Source of the DNA: Chryseobacterium sp. OSA05B
Lineage (GTDB): Bacteria; Bacteroidota; Bacteroidia; Flavobacteriales; Weeksellaceae
Direction of reading: 5' to 3'
NCBI RefSeq assembly: GCF_019970065.1
Contig: NZ_JAHXYH010000003.1
Span: 372,001-436,000, forward strand
DNA length: 64,000 bases
How positions within the stretch are numbered: the stretch's first letter is position 1; each line of letters starts with the position of its first letter. Position numbers and translations under genes: made by a program. The notes below the pieces were generated by a model that saw only the letters and a program-made list of their open reading frames with translations, was not told the DNA's origin and did not search any database. Positions 42,955 through 52,142 of the stretch are shown piece after piece.

Positions 42955-43935
42955 CTATATCCTTTCAATAAAATTCAAAGCATTTTTATAGCTGATCTTT
43001 TCCATTAATTCTGTAGAGAAGTCTTTTTCAAGTCTCGCATTGATTGAATTAAAAGCAGAAGCATCATCATATCCTTCAAAGAAAATCGGAAAACGTGATT
43101 TATCAGGATGGTTTTTGCAAAAGAAGAAATCGGCACCGTAGGCAATGGCATCTTCTGCTCCAAGATCCAGTCCGTACTGAACATGTTCATACAACACCTC
43201 AGGGTTGGTTTCATCCACACAGTTTCGAATAAAATTCAGACCAATCAGACCTTTTCTTTTAATCACTTCTTTCGCCAGCTCATCAGGAAGGTTTCTGTTT
43301 TTGTCATGAACTACACGGTAATTGGAATGGCTGGCCAGAATAGGAATATTGTAATTTTTCTGGTCTATATAATTAAGAATGCCATAAGCCAGCTGATCGC
43401 TTGTATGCGCAAGATCGATAGGAATTCTCTTGTCTGAAATATAGTCGATCAGGATTTTTCCGTCCTCTTTCAATCCGGCATCGGTATTGTTTCCGCCGCC
43501 AAAACGGTTTTCAGTGTGATGGGTAATTCCCAGATAGATAATTTTCTGTGTTTTTTCAATCATTGCATCCAGGTTTTTAAACCCGGAATCCAAGGAATCG
43601 TCTTCCCCACAAAATCCAGAAGCATTTTCAATAGAAGCGATCACTCCCACCTTGTTTTCATTCTCAGGATTTTTATAGTTTTCGCCTTCGAATAAGAAGA
43701 AATTTTCGTTTTTCAATAGGTCAGAAAATAGTTCAGCCTGTCTGGATCCATAAGCTGTACTACCGGCTCCGGTTGCTGAATAAATAGCCATCACCTGGAG
43801 TTTTACATGGCCTTCTTTTAAATAAGGAAGCGAACATCCCAGCTCTTTATCATCAATTGTAGCGCCTTGGCTTAATAAATGGCATAACAGATCGCAGTGC
43901 AGATCAATATTAAAGTTTTTCATATCATCGTTCAT
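42955..43935 (-). CDS. Membrane dipeptidase family (M19) enzyme
   Basis: Zinc dipeptidase of the renal-dipeptidase family. Zn ligands: His/Asp in NIDLHCDLLCHLL, and histidines in LGITHHTENRFGG, DLAHTSDQLAYG and ASHSNYRVVHDKNRNLPDEL. It lacks a signal peptide, so it is cytosolic. Start ATG 43935 (326 residues) or ATG 43923; an upstream GTG at 43962 is less likely. Likely cleaves dipeptides or D-containing dipeptides. Single gene. Confidence 0.9.
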   Translation of the reverse strand: MNDDMKNFNIDLHCDLLCHLLSQGATIDDKELGCSLPYLKEGHVKLQVMAIYSATGAGSTAYGSRQAELFSDLLKNENFFLFEGENYKNPENENKVGVIASIENASGFCGEDDSLDSGFKNLDAMIEKTQKIIYLGITHHTENRFGGGNNTDAGLKEDGKILIDYISDKRIPIDLAHTSDQLAYGILNYIDQKNYNIPILASHSNYRVVHDKNRNLPDELAKEVIKRKGLIGLNFIRNCVDETNPEVLYEHVQYGLDLGAEDAIAYGADFFFCKNHPDKSRFPIFFEGYDDASAFNSINARLEKDFSTELMEKISYKNALNFIERI

Positions 43936-44157
43936 TTTATCAGTTCTATCTCTCAAATTCACACCTCACTTTAAAGCATAACCACCTCATTTCCACAGCC
44001 TTACTGCTGCAAAATACCGAAAATTCGAGGGTGTTTTTCTACGGAAAATTTAGATTGGGGAGGAATACATTTAAAATCATGAATCGAAATTTGGAGATTC
44101 AACCGTAATTCTTATTTCAAATATACTTTAAAAATAGCATATTATTTAAAAAATGCG

Positions 44158-44165
44158 TATTTTTG
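44158..44165 (+). promoter_or_regulatory. -7 box of thrS
   Basis: TATTTTTG, 24 bp before the ATG, matching TAnnTTTG. Confidence 0.5.
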
Positions 44166-44189
44166 CATCTTAAAATTTCTTAGTAAACA

Positions 44190-46109
44190 ATGATAAAAAT
44201 TACACTTCCAGACAATAGTGTCAAAGAATTCGAGGGAGAAGTTACTCCTCTAGATGTGGCAAAATCTATCAGTGAGGGATTGGCTAGAAATACCATTTCT
44301 GCAGTTGTAAACGGCAAACAAGTAGAAACGACCACACCTATAACCACGGATTCAACGGTACAATTGTTAACATGGAATGATGATCTTGGAAAGAAAGCGT
44401 TCTGGCATTCTTCTGCCCACTTACTGGCGCAGGCTATCCTTGAATTTTATCCTGATGCTAAGCTAACCATCGGACCTGCGATTGAAAGTGGTTTCTATTA
44501 TGATGTAGATTTCGGGGACGAGAGTTTATCTGAAAAGGATTTTGAGAAGATTGAAAAGAAAGTTTTGGAAAATGCCAAGAAAGGTTCAACATTCTCTCTA
44601 TACCCTGTATCTAAAGAAGAAGCATTAAAAACATATGCAGACAACCCTTACAAAGTAGAGCTTATCTCTAATCTTAATGACGGAGAGATCACTTTTGTAA
44701 CTCATGACAACTTCACCGATTTATGTCGTGGAGGACATATTCCTAATACAGGAATCGTGAAAGCGGTTAAAATTTTAAATGCAGCCGGAGCGTACTGGAG
44801 AGGAAATGAAAAAAATCCTCAGCTGACAAGAGTTTACGGTATTTCTTTCCCTAAACAGAAAGAACTTACTGAATATCTTGAAAGACTTGAAGAAGCTAAA
44901 AGAAGAGATCACAGAAAACTGGGTAAAGAACTTGGAATTTTTGCGTTCTCTGAAAAAGTGGGTGCAGGCCTTCCATTATGGTTGCCAAAAGGAACCGCTT
45001 TAAGAAGAAAGTTAGAAAATTTCCTTTCTGATGCTCAGAAAAAAGGAGGTTATGAATTTGTAATGTCTCCGCATATCGGGTCAAAAGAACTCTATGTAAC
45101 TTCAGGACACTGGGATAAATACGGTGCAGACAGCTTCCAGCCGATCAAAACACCAAATGAAGGCGAAGAATTCATGCTGAAGCCTATGAACTGCCCTCAC
45201 CACTGTGAAATCTACAAAACTTCACAATGGAGCTACAGAGACCTTCCGAAGAGATATGCAGAATTCGGTACGGTTTACAGATATGAGCAAAGTGGAGAGC
45301 TTCACGGGCTGACAAGAGTGCGTGGATTTACTCAGGATGATGCTCACCTTTTCTGTACTCCAGATCAACTTTCAGAGGAATTTGAAAAAGTAATCGATTT
45401 AACGCTTTATGTGTTCAAATCATTAGGTTTTGAAGATTTTGTTACCCAGGTTTCGTTGAGAGATCCTGATAACAGAGAAAAATATATCGGTTCTGATGAA
45501 AATTGGGAAAAAGCCGAAAATGCCATCATCAATGCGGCAGAGAAAAAAGGACTGAAGACTATCGTGGAATATGGTGAAGCTGCATTCTACGGTCCTAAAC
45601 TGGATTTCATGGTGAAAGATGCTTTGGGAAGAAAATGGCAGTTAGGAACGATCCAGGTAGATTATAACTTACCGGAAAGATTTGATCTTCACTATATCGG
45701 AAACGATAATGAGAAGCATAGACCGGTGATGATCCACAGAGCACCATTCGGATCTATGGAGCGTTTTATCGCGATCCTGCTGGAGAATACTGCTGGTGAC
45801 TTCCCGTTATGGCTGAGCCCGGATCAGTTCATTATTCTTCCGATCAGTGAAAAATACGTAGATTATGCAAAAAAAGTTTCACAATTTTTGGAAAATCACG
45901 ATATTAGCGGTTTGATTGACGACAGAAATGAGAAAACAGGGAAAAAGATCCGTGATGCGGAATTGAAGAAAATCCCATTCATGCTCGTTGTAGGTGAAAA
46001 TGAAGAGAATGACGGCACAATTTCTGTAAGAAGACGTGGAGAAGGAGATTTAGGAGTGATGAATATGGAGGATTTTGTTTCTTACTTTAAGAAAGAAGCA
46101 GCGATATAA
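44190..46109 (+). CDS. thrS: Threonine-tRNA ligase
   Basis: 639 residues, full length. N-terminal TGS domain ([20 protein letters not shown]), editing domain with the [11 protein letters not shown] and [13 protein letters not shown] metal-type motifs, class II core with motif 2 ([14 protein letters not shown]) and motif 3 ([18 protein letters not shown]), and C-terminal anticodon-binding domain ([15 protein letters not shown]). Followed by an AT-rich 141-bp gap containing AATCTAAA/TTTAGATT repeats, then infC. Confidence 0.97.
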   Translation: MIKITLPDNSVKEFEGEVTPLDVAKSISEGLARNTISAVVNGKQVETTTPITTDSTVQLLTWNDDLGKKAFWHSSAHLLAQAILEFYPDAKLTIGPAIESGFYYDVDFGDESLSEKDFEKIEKKVLENAKKGSTFSLYPVSKEEALKTYADNPYKVELISNLNDGEITFVTHDNFTDLCRGGHIPNTGIVKAVKILNAAGAYWRGNEKNPQLTRVYGISFPKQKELTEYLERLEEAKRRDHRKLGKELGIFAFSEKVGAGLPLWLPKGTALRRKLENFLSDAQKKGGYEFVMSPHIGSKELYVTSGHWDKYGADSFQPIKTPNEGEEFMLKPMNCPHHCEIYKTSQWSYRDLPKRYAEFGTVYRYEQSGELHGLTRVRGFTQDDAHLFCTPDQLSEEFEKVIDLTLYVFKSLGFEDFVTQVSLRDPDNREKYIGSDENWEKAENAIINAAEKKGLKTIVEYGEAAFYGPKLDFMVKDALGRKWQLGTIQVDYNLPERFDLHYIGNDNEKHRPVMIHRAPFGSMERFIAILLENTAGDFPLWLSPDQFIILPISEKYVDYAKKVSQFLENHDISGLIDDRNEKTGKKIRDAELKKIPFMLVVGENEENDGTISVRRRGEGDLGVMNMEDFVSYFKKEAAI

Positions 46110-46250
46110 AATCTAAATTATTAAAAGATTTAAAAATTAAAAAAGCTTAAAGATTATTGAGTTTAGATTCATCTTTAAAAATGATTTAAATTTTTTAATC
46201 CTTAAATTTAGAAAGATAGATAAGTAATTAACCAATAAAATTATAATACA

Positions 46251-46811
46251 ATAGCACAAAGATTTAACAACAGGGGCCCACAGAGACGTCCTGTACAGGA
46301 GGACTTACACTTGATCAACGATAAAATTCGTGTGAGAGAGCTTCGTTTAGTGGGCGATAACGTAGAGCCGGGAATTTTTCCAATCGACAAAGCAAGACAA
46401 CTTGCTACGGAACAAGAATTGGATTTAGTGGTAATTTCGGATAAGGCTGAACCTTTCATTGCAAGGATATTAGACTATAAAAAGTTTTTATACGAGCAAA
46501 AGAAAAAGCAGAAGGAACTAAAAGCTAAGCAAATAAAAGTGGTTGTAAAGGAGATCCGTTTCGGACCTCAGACAGATGATCACGATTATGAATTTAAGAA
46601 GAAACATGCTGAAAAATTCCTTGAAGAAGGGTCAAAATTGAAAACCTACGTATTTTTTAAGGGACGTTCAATTATCTTTAAAGACCAGGGAGAAATTTTG
46701 CTTCTAAAACTTGCTCAGGAACTCGAGCACGTTGGAAAAGTAGATCAGCTGCCTAAGCTTGAAGGAAAGAGAATGATCATGATGATGAGTCCTAAAAAAC
46801 CAGCTAAATAG
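46251..46811 (+). CDS. infC: Translation initiation factor IF-3, probable AUA start
   Basis: Controls start-site selection on the 30S subunit. IF3-N ([23 protein letters not shown]) and IF3-C domains are complete. The frame is open upstream of the first conventional codon (TTG 46311). The 20 preceding codons, from ATA at 46251, encode [19 protein letters not shown], a basic N-terminal tail typical of the protein. infC in many bacteria uses a rare start codon (AUU in E. coli) for self-regulation, so AUA is plausible. The protein would have 186 residues. Confidence 0.88.
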   Translation: MAQRFNNRGPQRRPVQEDLHLINDKIRVRELRLVGDNVEPGIFPIDKARQLATEQELDLVVISDKAEPFIARILDYKKFLYEQKKKQKELKAKQIKVVVKEIRFGPQTDDHDYEFKKKHAEKFLEEGSKLKTYVFFKGRSIIFKDQGEILLLKLAQELEHVGKVDQLPKLEGKRMIMMMSPKKPAK

Positions 46812-46844
46812 TTTTAATAGGCGTAAAGTCTGTTTCCTATATAT

Positions 46845-46878
46845 AAAACCTCAAATTACTTTGAGGTTTTTTATTTTT
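46845..46878 (+). terminator. Terminator of infC
   Basis: AAAACCTCAAA / TTTGAGGTTTT (11-bp perfect stem, 4-nt loop), followed by T runs. Confidence 0.9.
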
Positions 46879-47010
46879 TTAAAATTATTAAGTTATTATT
46901 AAATATTAACCTATATCAATATCCAATGAAAGATATAAGTATACATTTGTAGTGTAATTAGCAAACAACAATATTTATTATATTATTAATAATTTAAATC
47001 AGGAAAAACA

Positions 47011-47832
47011 ATGAGCACACTTACATTAAAAGACGGAACGGAGATTTATTACAAAGACTGGGGAAAAGGACAACCTGTATTTTTTCACCACGGATGGCCA
47101 TTATCCAGCGATGACTGGGATGCGCAGATGCTATTCTTTTTAGAGAAAGGGTACAGAGTAATTGCTCACGACAGAAGAGGTCACGGAAGATCTGAACAGA
47201 CGCCTGAAGGACACGATATGGATACTTACGCATCAGATGTTGACGAAATTGTGACCGCATTGAACCTTACAGACGTCATCCACGTAGGACATTCTACAGG
47301 AGGCGGTGAAGTGATACGTTATGTGGCACAACACGGCAAAGGAAGAGTTGCAAAAGCTGTTTTGATAAGTGCCGTTACTCCAATTATGGTTCAAAACGAA
47401 AATAACCCGAATGGTGTCCCGATTTCCGTTTTCGATGATATCCGTAACAATACGGCCAATCACAGACAGCAATTCTATATCGATCTTACCTTCCCTTTTT
47501 ACGGATACAACAGAGAAGGTGCTAAAATTTCCGAAGGCATCCAGAGAAACTGGTGGAGACAGGGAATGATGGGATCCATCAAAGCTCATTATGACTGTGT
47601 TAAAGCTTTTTCTGAAACTGATTTCACACAAGACCTTAAGAGCACCGAAGTTCCTGTTTTGGTTCTTCATGGTGAAGATGATCAGATCGTTCCTTTTGAA
47701 ACTACCGGTAAAATAGCCGCTACCCTTCTTAAAAACGGAAAATTAATTTCTTATCCCGGTTTTCCGCATGGAATGCCAACTACAGAAGCAGAAACAATTA
47801 ATAAAGATTTATTATCATTTTTTCAGTCATAA
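47011..47832 (+). CDS. Alpha/beta hydrolase (non-heme haloperoxidase-like)
   Basis: 273 residues, single alpha/beta-hydrolase domain with Ser95 in GHSTGGGE as nucleophile, Asp in LHGEDDQIV and His in FPHGMPT. The oxyanion motif HHGWPLSSDDWD and HDRRGHGRS are typical of the chloroperoxidase/esterase branch. No signal peptide. It has its own terminator and sits between infC and rpmI, where these ribosomal genes are usually adjacent. Confidence 0.9.
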   Translation: MSTLTLKDGTEIYYKDWGKGQPVFFHHGWPLSSDDWDAQMLFFLEKGYRVIAHDRRGHGRSEQTPEGHDMDTYASDVDEIVTALNLTDVIHVGHSTGGGEVIRYVAQHGKGRVAKAVLISAVTPIMVQNENNPNGVPISVFDDIRNNTANHRQQFYIDLTFPFYGYNREGAKISEGIQRNWWRQGMMGSIKAHYDCVKAFSETDFTQDLKSTEVPVLVLHGEDDQIVPFETTGKIAATLLKNGKLISYPGFPHGMPTTEAETINKDLLSFFQS

Positions 47833-47855
47833 TAAATTTGTACTATAAAATTTTG

Positions 47856-47887
47856 AAACCGTCATTTAAAACAATGGCGGTTTTTTA
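47856..47887 (+). terminator. Terminator of the alpha/beta hydrolase gene
   Basis: AAACCGTCATT / AATGGCGGTTT (11 bp, one T-G pair), followed by six T residues. Confidence 0.85.
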
Positions 47888-47969
47888 TTTAAATACACTT
47901 AAAGGTGTCTTAATTACAATCGTTAAATACCATTAATAAACGCTTTATTGCAATTATATTAATCTCGTA

Positions 47970-48001
47970 TTTGTGATTTAACATTGCATTTTCTATATTT
48001 G
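47970..48001 (+). promoter_or_regulatory. Promoter of the B-lectin gene
   Basis: -33 TTTG (47970-47973), 20 bp spacer, -7 TATATTTG (47994-48001), 19 bp before the ATG: a near-consensus Bacteroidota promoter. Confidence 0.65.
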
Positions 48002-48019
48002 CAGCGTTAAATTATACTA

Positions 48020-48592
48020 ATGAAAATTAAATTACTGACTTTATTAAGTCTTCCTATGCTTCTTGCATCTTGTGCTCAGGATGATGTTCTTGATAGCACG
48101 AATATGAATGCACAAGCTGAAAAGCATACTTCTCTTGATAAAAGCAATACATCCCGTGGTATTCTGGATCTCAACCGTTATAAGCTTTTAAAGGAAAGCA
48201 CCAATCATCCTCAGGTATTAGAAGCGGGACAATCCATCAGCATGGAATATAACGGCAGTACTTACCGATTCATTATGCAGACGGATAATAATCTGGTATT
48301 ATACAGAGAAAGACCAGGGCTTAATACTGTAATCTGGCATTCAAATACATACAGAAGCTCAGGTACTCCAAGGCTTATTGTACAAAACGATGGAAATATG
48401 GTTATTTACAGGGACGGAAATCCTCTTTGGAGCTCCAATACGGCAGTTAATTATCATGTTGCTAATCCGCATGTTAAGCTTCAGCTCTATTCAAGAACAG
48501 GAGCAGCAATTGAATCAGGATTCAGAATTAAAGTTATTTTAGGTGGAAATAATGAAGAAAGAAACGACATCATCGTTGAAGACTTCTTATAA
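48020..48592 (+). CDS. B-lectin (monocot mannose-binding type) lipoprotein
   Basis: 190 residues. Lipoprotein signal ending LLASC (Cys18), a polar linker, then a bulb-type lectin domain (about 48-170). Two intact QxDxNxVxY sugar-binding motifs are seen at 87-95 (QTDNNLVLY) and 122-130 (QNDGNMVIY), with a degenerate third repeat (HVKLQLYSR). Such lectins bind mannose-type glycans; in some bacteriocins paired domains recognise LPS. A cell-surface binding role is likely. Monocistronic with consensus promoter and terminator. Confidence 0.88.
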   Translation: MKIKLLTLLSLPMLLASCAQDDVLDSTNMNAQAEKHTSLDKSNTSRGILDLNRYKLLKESTNHPQVLEAGQSISMEYNGSTYRFIMQTDNNLVLYRERPGLNTVIWHSNTYRSSGTPRLIVQNDGNMVIYRDGNPLWSSNTAVNYHVANPHVKLQLYSRTGAAIESGFRIKVILGGNNEERNDIIVEDFL

Positions 48593-48611
48593 ACCTTAAT
48601 TTTTTACCCAC

Positions 48612-48639
48612 AGCCGTTTCTCACCAGAGACGGCTTTTT
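48612..48639 (+). terminator. Terminator of B-lectin gene
   Basis: AGCCGTTTCT / AGAGACGGCT (10 bp, one T-G pair), followed by TTTTT. Confidence 0.87.
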
Positions 48640-48690
48640 CATATCTCTGATAAAATCACAGATAATGAAAGTTTGGATTAATTTTTTTTG

Positions 48691-48698
48691 TATCTTTG
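48691..48698 (+). promoter_or_regulatory. -7 box of rpmI-rplT
   Basis: TATCTTTG, giving a leader of roughly 70 nt before rpmI. Confidence 0.55.
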
Positions 48699-48703
48699 CC
48701 AAC

Positions 48704-48730
48704 TGTAATTCCTGAGTATTACAAAGGAAT
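48704..48730 (+). promoter_or_regulatory. Alternative hairpins in the rpmI-rplT leader
   Basis: TGTAAT/ATTACA (48704-48709 with 48718-48723) and ATTCCT/AGGAAT (48708-48713 with 48725-48730) overlap and cannot form together. The leader of this operon is controlled by L20 in some bacteria; whether these hairpins play such a part is unknown. Confidence 0.3.
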
Positions 48731-48773
48731 CAAGGACTAGATATTGATAACAAAACAATAAAAAAGCAGAACA

Positions 48774-48971
48774 ATGCCAAAATTAAAAACGAAATCAGGT
48801 GCTAAAAAGCGTTTTAAACTTACCGGAACTGGGAAGATTAAAAGAAAAAATGCTTTCAAAAGCCACATCTTAACTAAGAAAGAAACTAAGCAGAAGAGAA
48901 ATCTTACGCAAACTTCTTATGTTTCCGCTGTGGATACAAAAAGCGTTCTACGTCAATTAGCCATTAAGTAG
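48774..48971 (+). CDS. rpmI: Ribosomal protein bL35
   Basis: 65 residues, normal length, highly basic: [24 protein letters not shown] and [12 protein letters not shown] match bL35. It forms part of the 50S subunit. It lies 120 bp upstream of rplT with no terminator between, so the two are co-transcribed. infC, normally adjacent, is separated by two accessory genes. Confidence 0.97.
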   Translation: MPKLKTKSGAKKRFKLTGTGKIKRKNAFKSHILTKKETKQKRNLTQTSYVSAVDTKSVLRQLAIK

Positions 48972-49091
48972 TTTTTATAAATCTATATTCGGTTTATAAG
49001 AATTCAAACAAATTCAACAATTTAACCCTGAAATGGAGCCACTAAGAGTAATGAAACAATTACCGCACATTTCAAAAAAACAATTTAAATT

Positions 49092-49436
49092 ATGCCAAGA
49101 TCAGTAAATGCAGTAGCTTCAAGAGCTCGCAGAAAGAAAATTATTAAGCAAGCTAAAGGTTTTTTCGGTAGAAGAAAGAACGTTTGGACTGTAGCTAAAA
49201 ACGCGGTAGAAAAAGCAATGCAATATGCTTACCGTGGAAGAAAAGAGAAAAAGAGAAACTTCAGATCACTTTGGATTACTCGTATCAACGCGGGTGCCAG
49301 AGAGCATGGAATGTCTTACTCTCAATTTATGGGAGCTCTTAAGAAGAACAACGTTGAGCTTAACAGAAAAGTTTTAGCAGATTTAGCAATGAATCACCCT
49401 GAAGCTTTCAAAGCAGTTGTAGATCAAGTAAAATAA
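49092..49436 (+). CDS. rplT: Ribosomal protein bL20
   Basis: 114 residues, normal length. Signature [32 protein letters not shown] and [16 protein letters not shown] segment ([19 protein letters not shown]). A 23S rRNA-binding, assembly-initiating protein; in other bacteria it represses its own operon by binding the mRNA leader. Confidence 0.97.
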   Translation: MPRSVNAVASRARRKKIIKQAKGFFGRRKNVWTVAKNAVEKAMQYAYRGRKEKKRNFRSLWITRINAGAREHGMSYSQFMGALKKNNVELNRKVLADLAMNHPEAFKAVVDQVK

Positions 49437-49460
49437 TGTAGAATTTTTTGTTATCAATAT

Positions 49461-49488
49461 AATCCCGGGCTATGCTCGGGATTTTTTT
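49461..49488 (+). terminator. Terminator of rpmI-rplT
   Basis: AATCCCGGGC / GCTCGGGATT (10 bp, one G-T pair), 3-nt loop, then seven T residues. Confidence 0.92.
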
Positions 49489-49631
49489 GCACCCCACTAA
49501 TAATAATTATTATTTTTCATTAAAAAACCTATATAATAGATTAAATTTCATCATTTTAAACCTATAAAAAAAAATAAAGTTCAATAAGTGAATTTTCCTT
49601 TTTGCATAAAATAAAATTGGTTTTTATTATC

Positions 49632-49639
49632 TACATTTG
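49632..49639 (+). promoter_or_regulatory. -7 box of the M28 peptidase cluster
   Basis: TACATTTG, 34 bp before the first peptidase start (GTG 49674). Confidence 0.45.
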
Positions 49640-49673
49640 CTGAATTATTAAATCTTTAAAACTTCAGTGAAAA

Positions 49674-50849
49674 GTGAAAAAAATAACGACTATTTTACTC
49701 CTTTCTTTATCAGCTTATAGTCTTCAGGGCCAGAATTTTATACAGGCTTATCAAACCAGAGTAGATAAAGTATCTCAAACCAATATTACAGCAAATCTTC
49801 AGAGTTTTGCCAATCTCGGCATCAAAACTACGGGTTCTGCAGAGAACACCAATACCCTGAACTGGCTTAAAGCACAATATCAAACCTTTGGATATAGCGC
49901 CGGTCAGATTACCGAAGACAGCTTTACCTATAACGGAAATACATCCAAAAATTTAATTATAACCAAAACAGGAACCGTTTACCCTAACACGTATGTGATC
50001 ATTTGTGGTCACTACGATACAGTAGTAGGTCCCGGCGTGAGTGATAACGGCAGTGGAACCTCTATTTTGCTGGAAGCGGCGAGAATTTTGAAAGATGTTC
50101 CTACAGAATATTCCGTAAAATTCATTCATTTTTCAGGAGAAGAACAAGGTTATCTGGGAAGCTCCCATTACGTCAATAACGTTGTTTTCCAAAACAATAC
50201 ACGTCAGCTCACTCTGAAAGTGGTATTCAATATCGATCAGGTAGGTGGAAAAATAGGGAATGCAAATACAAATATTAATTGTGAAAGCGATCAGAGCGGT
50301 CAGTCAGGAAATAACGCTACCTCATTAGCCATGACGCAACAGTTAGCGGCTTGTACCACCTTGTACTCCCCGCTTCAGCCGAGCATGTCTCATGCCTATA
50401 ACTCCGATTATATACCCTTTGAAAATAAAGGGGATATTATTACAGGTTTTTACGAAACCACAAGAAGTAATAATGAACATACGGTCAATGATACTTTCGC
50501 GAATGTAGATCCCGTATATGTTTTCAATGCCGGAAAAGCAGCTTTAGGGGCATTGCAGCATTTTGCCGTAGCATCCGTTACCACGTTAGCAACAGATGAT
50601 GTACAGGCTGAAAATTCATTGGAAACCATCAAAATCTATCCTAATCCGGCGCAAGATGTGCTTCATATTGAGCTTCCGAAGGATCACAAAGATTTCAAAG
50701 TAGAGATCAGTGATATGAATGGGCGATTGATTTTAAATGCAGAAAACGCAAAGAAAATGAATACCTCCGGACTGACCAACGGAACGTATATGGTGACTGT
50801 AAAATCTGATCAGAACAGCGTCACCCGAAAAATCATTATTGAAAAGTAG
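49674..50849 (+). CDS. Secreted M28 family zinc peptidase with T9SS tail, copy 1
   Basis: 391 residues with a signal peptide (ending LQGQ). M28 aminopeptidase domain (about 25-300): CGHYDTVVGPGVSDNGSGTS (His113 and Asp zinc ligands) and FSGEEQGYLGSSHYV (catalytic and bridging Glu). A T9SS sorting tail from about 318 (IKIYPNPAQDVLHIEL) directs secretion. The start codon is GTG. First of three tandem paralogues; the next starts 28 bp on with no terminator between. Confidence 0.92.
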   Translation: MKKITTILLLSLSAYSLQGQNFIQAYQTRVDKVSQTNITANLQSFANLGIKTTGSAENTNTLNWLKAQYQTFGYSAGQITEDSFTYNGNTSKNLIITKTGTVYPNTYVIICGHYDTVVGPGVSDNGSGTSILLEAARILKDVPTEYSVKFIHFSGEEQGYLGSSHYVNNVVFQNNTRQLTLKVVFNIDQVGGKIGNANTNINCESDQSGQSGNNATSLAMTQQLAACTTLYSPLQPSMSHAYNSDYIPFENKGDIITGFYETTRSNNEHTVNDTFANVDPVYVFNAGKAALGALQHFAVASVTTLATDDVQAENSLETIKIYPNPAQDVLHIELPKDHKDFKVEISDMNGRLILNAENAKKMNTSGLTNGTYMVTVKSDQNSVTRKIIIEK

Positions 50850-50877
50850 ACCACACCCATCCAAAATATAAATTAAT

Positions 50878-52059
50878 ATGAAAAAACTAACACCCTTTTT
50901 ATGCACTGCATTAGCGGTGGGGAGCCTCAGTGCCCAAACCCTCATCCAGACCTATAAAGACAGAGCCGATCTGGTCTCCCAAACCAACATTACCAACAAT
51001 CTTCAGGAGTTCTCTAATTTTGGGATCAAGACCACCGGTTCTGTTAATAATGCCAATACTCTGGCATGGATCAAAAACAAGTATACTTCTTACGGATATT
51101 CTGCCAGTCAGATTGTAGAAAGTCCCTTTACTTTCGGGAGTACAAGTTCGAAGAATTTAGTGATTACCAAAACAGGAACACTTTATCCTGACAAATATGT
51201 GATTATCTGTGGGCATTATGATACCGTCACAGGCCCGGGTACCAGTGATAACGGCAGTGGAACTTCGGTGATCTTAGAAGTAGCAAGAATCTTAAAAAAT
51301 GTTCCTACGGAATATTCCATCAAGTTTATTCATTTCTCCGGAGAGGAACAGGGGTTATATGGAAGTTCCCATTATGCTAATAACGTCGCGTTTCAAAACG
51401 GCGTGAAAAAGTTAGACATCAAGGTAGTATTCAATCTTGATCAGGTAGGCGGCAAGATAGGTAACGTGAATAACAAAATCATCTGTGAAAAAGATACGGG
51501 AGGACAGTCAGGAAACAATGCGGCTTCAAACACGATCACGCAGCAACTAGCGACGTGTACTACCCTGTACTCTCCTCTTCAGACCAGTATTTCCAATGCC
51601 TATTCCTCAGATTATATGCCTTTTGAACAGAAAGGATATGTGATCACAGGTTTTTATGAATACACCAGAAGTTATAATGAACACACAGTCAATGATACAT
51701 TTGCCAACGTAGATCCGGTATATGTATTTAAAGTTGGAAAAGCAGCTGTGGGCGCTATGCAGCATTTTGCAACGGCATCCACTGTTGCACCCGCTCCTGC
51801 TGCTAAAGAAAAACAGGTAAAGTCATTAGAAGCTGTAAAAATATATCCCAATCCAGCGAAGGATGTTTTAACAATTGAGCTTCCGGATTCAACCACGAAA
51901 AACTTTACGGTTGAAATCGCCGATCTGTCCGGACAGTCTTTTTTAAAGGAAGAAAATCAGGCTCAGCTTAATATTTCACGTTTAGCAAAAGGAATTTATT
52001 TATGCACGATAAATGCGGAAGGCTCCAGCATTACCAGAAAAGTCATTATTGAAAAATAA
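50878..52059 (+). CDS. Secreted M28 family zinc peptidase with T9SS tail, copy 2
   Basis: 393 residues. Signal peptide ends SLSAQ; the M28 domain carries CGHYDTVTGPGTSDNGSGTS and FSGEEQGLYGSSHYAN. T9SS tail begins about 321 (VKIYPNPAKDVLTIEL). Closely related to copies 1 and 3; probably co-transcribed with copy 1. A terminator follows at 52071. Confidence 0.92.
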   Translation: MKKLTPFLCTALAVGSLSAQTLIQTYKDRADLVSQTNITNNLQEFSNFGIKTTGSVNNANTLAWIKNKYTSYGYSASQIVESPFTFGSTSSKNLVITKTGTLYPDKYVIICGHYDTVTGPGTSDNGSGTSVILEVARILKNVPTEYSIKFIHFSGEEQGLYGSSHYANNVAFQNGVKKLDIKVVFNLDQVGGKIGNVNNKIICEKDTGGQSGNNAASNTITQQLATCTTLYSPLQTSISNAYSSDYMPFEQKGYVITGFYEYTRSYNEHTVNDTFANVDPVYVFKVGKAAVGAMQHFATASTVAPAPAAKEKQVKSLEAVKIYPNPAKDVLTIELPDSTTKNFTVEIADLSGQSFLKEENQAQLNISRLAKGIYLCTINAEGSSITRKVIIEK

Positions 52060-52070
52060 CTGTAACGCTT

Positions 52071-52097
52071 AAGTCCTGATTTTAATTCAGGACTTTT
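52071..52097 (+). terminator. Terminator after M28 copy 2
   Basis: AAGTCCTGA / TCAGGACTT (9-bp perfect stem), followed by a short T run. Confidence 0.78.
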
Positions 52098-52142
52098 AGT
52101 CTTTAGATTCATCACCAATCACCACACCATAAAATAATTAAC

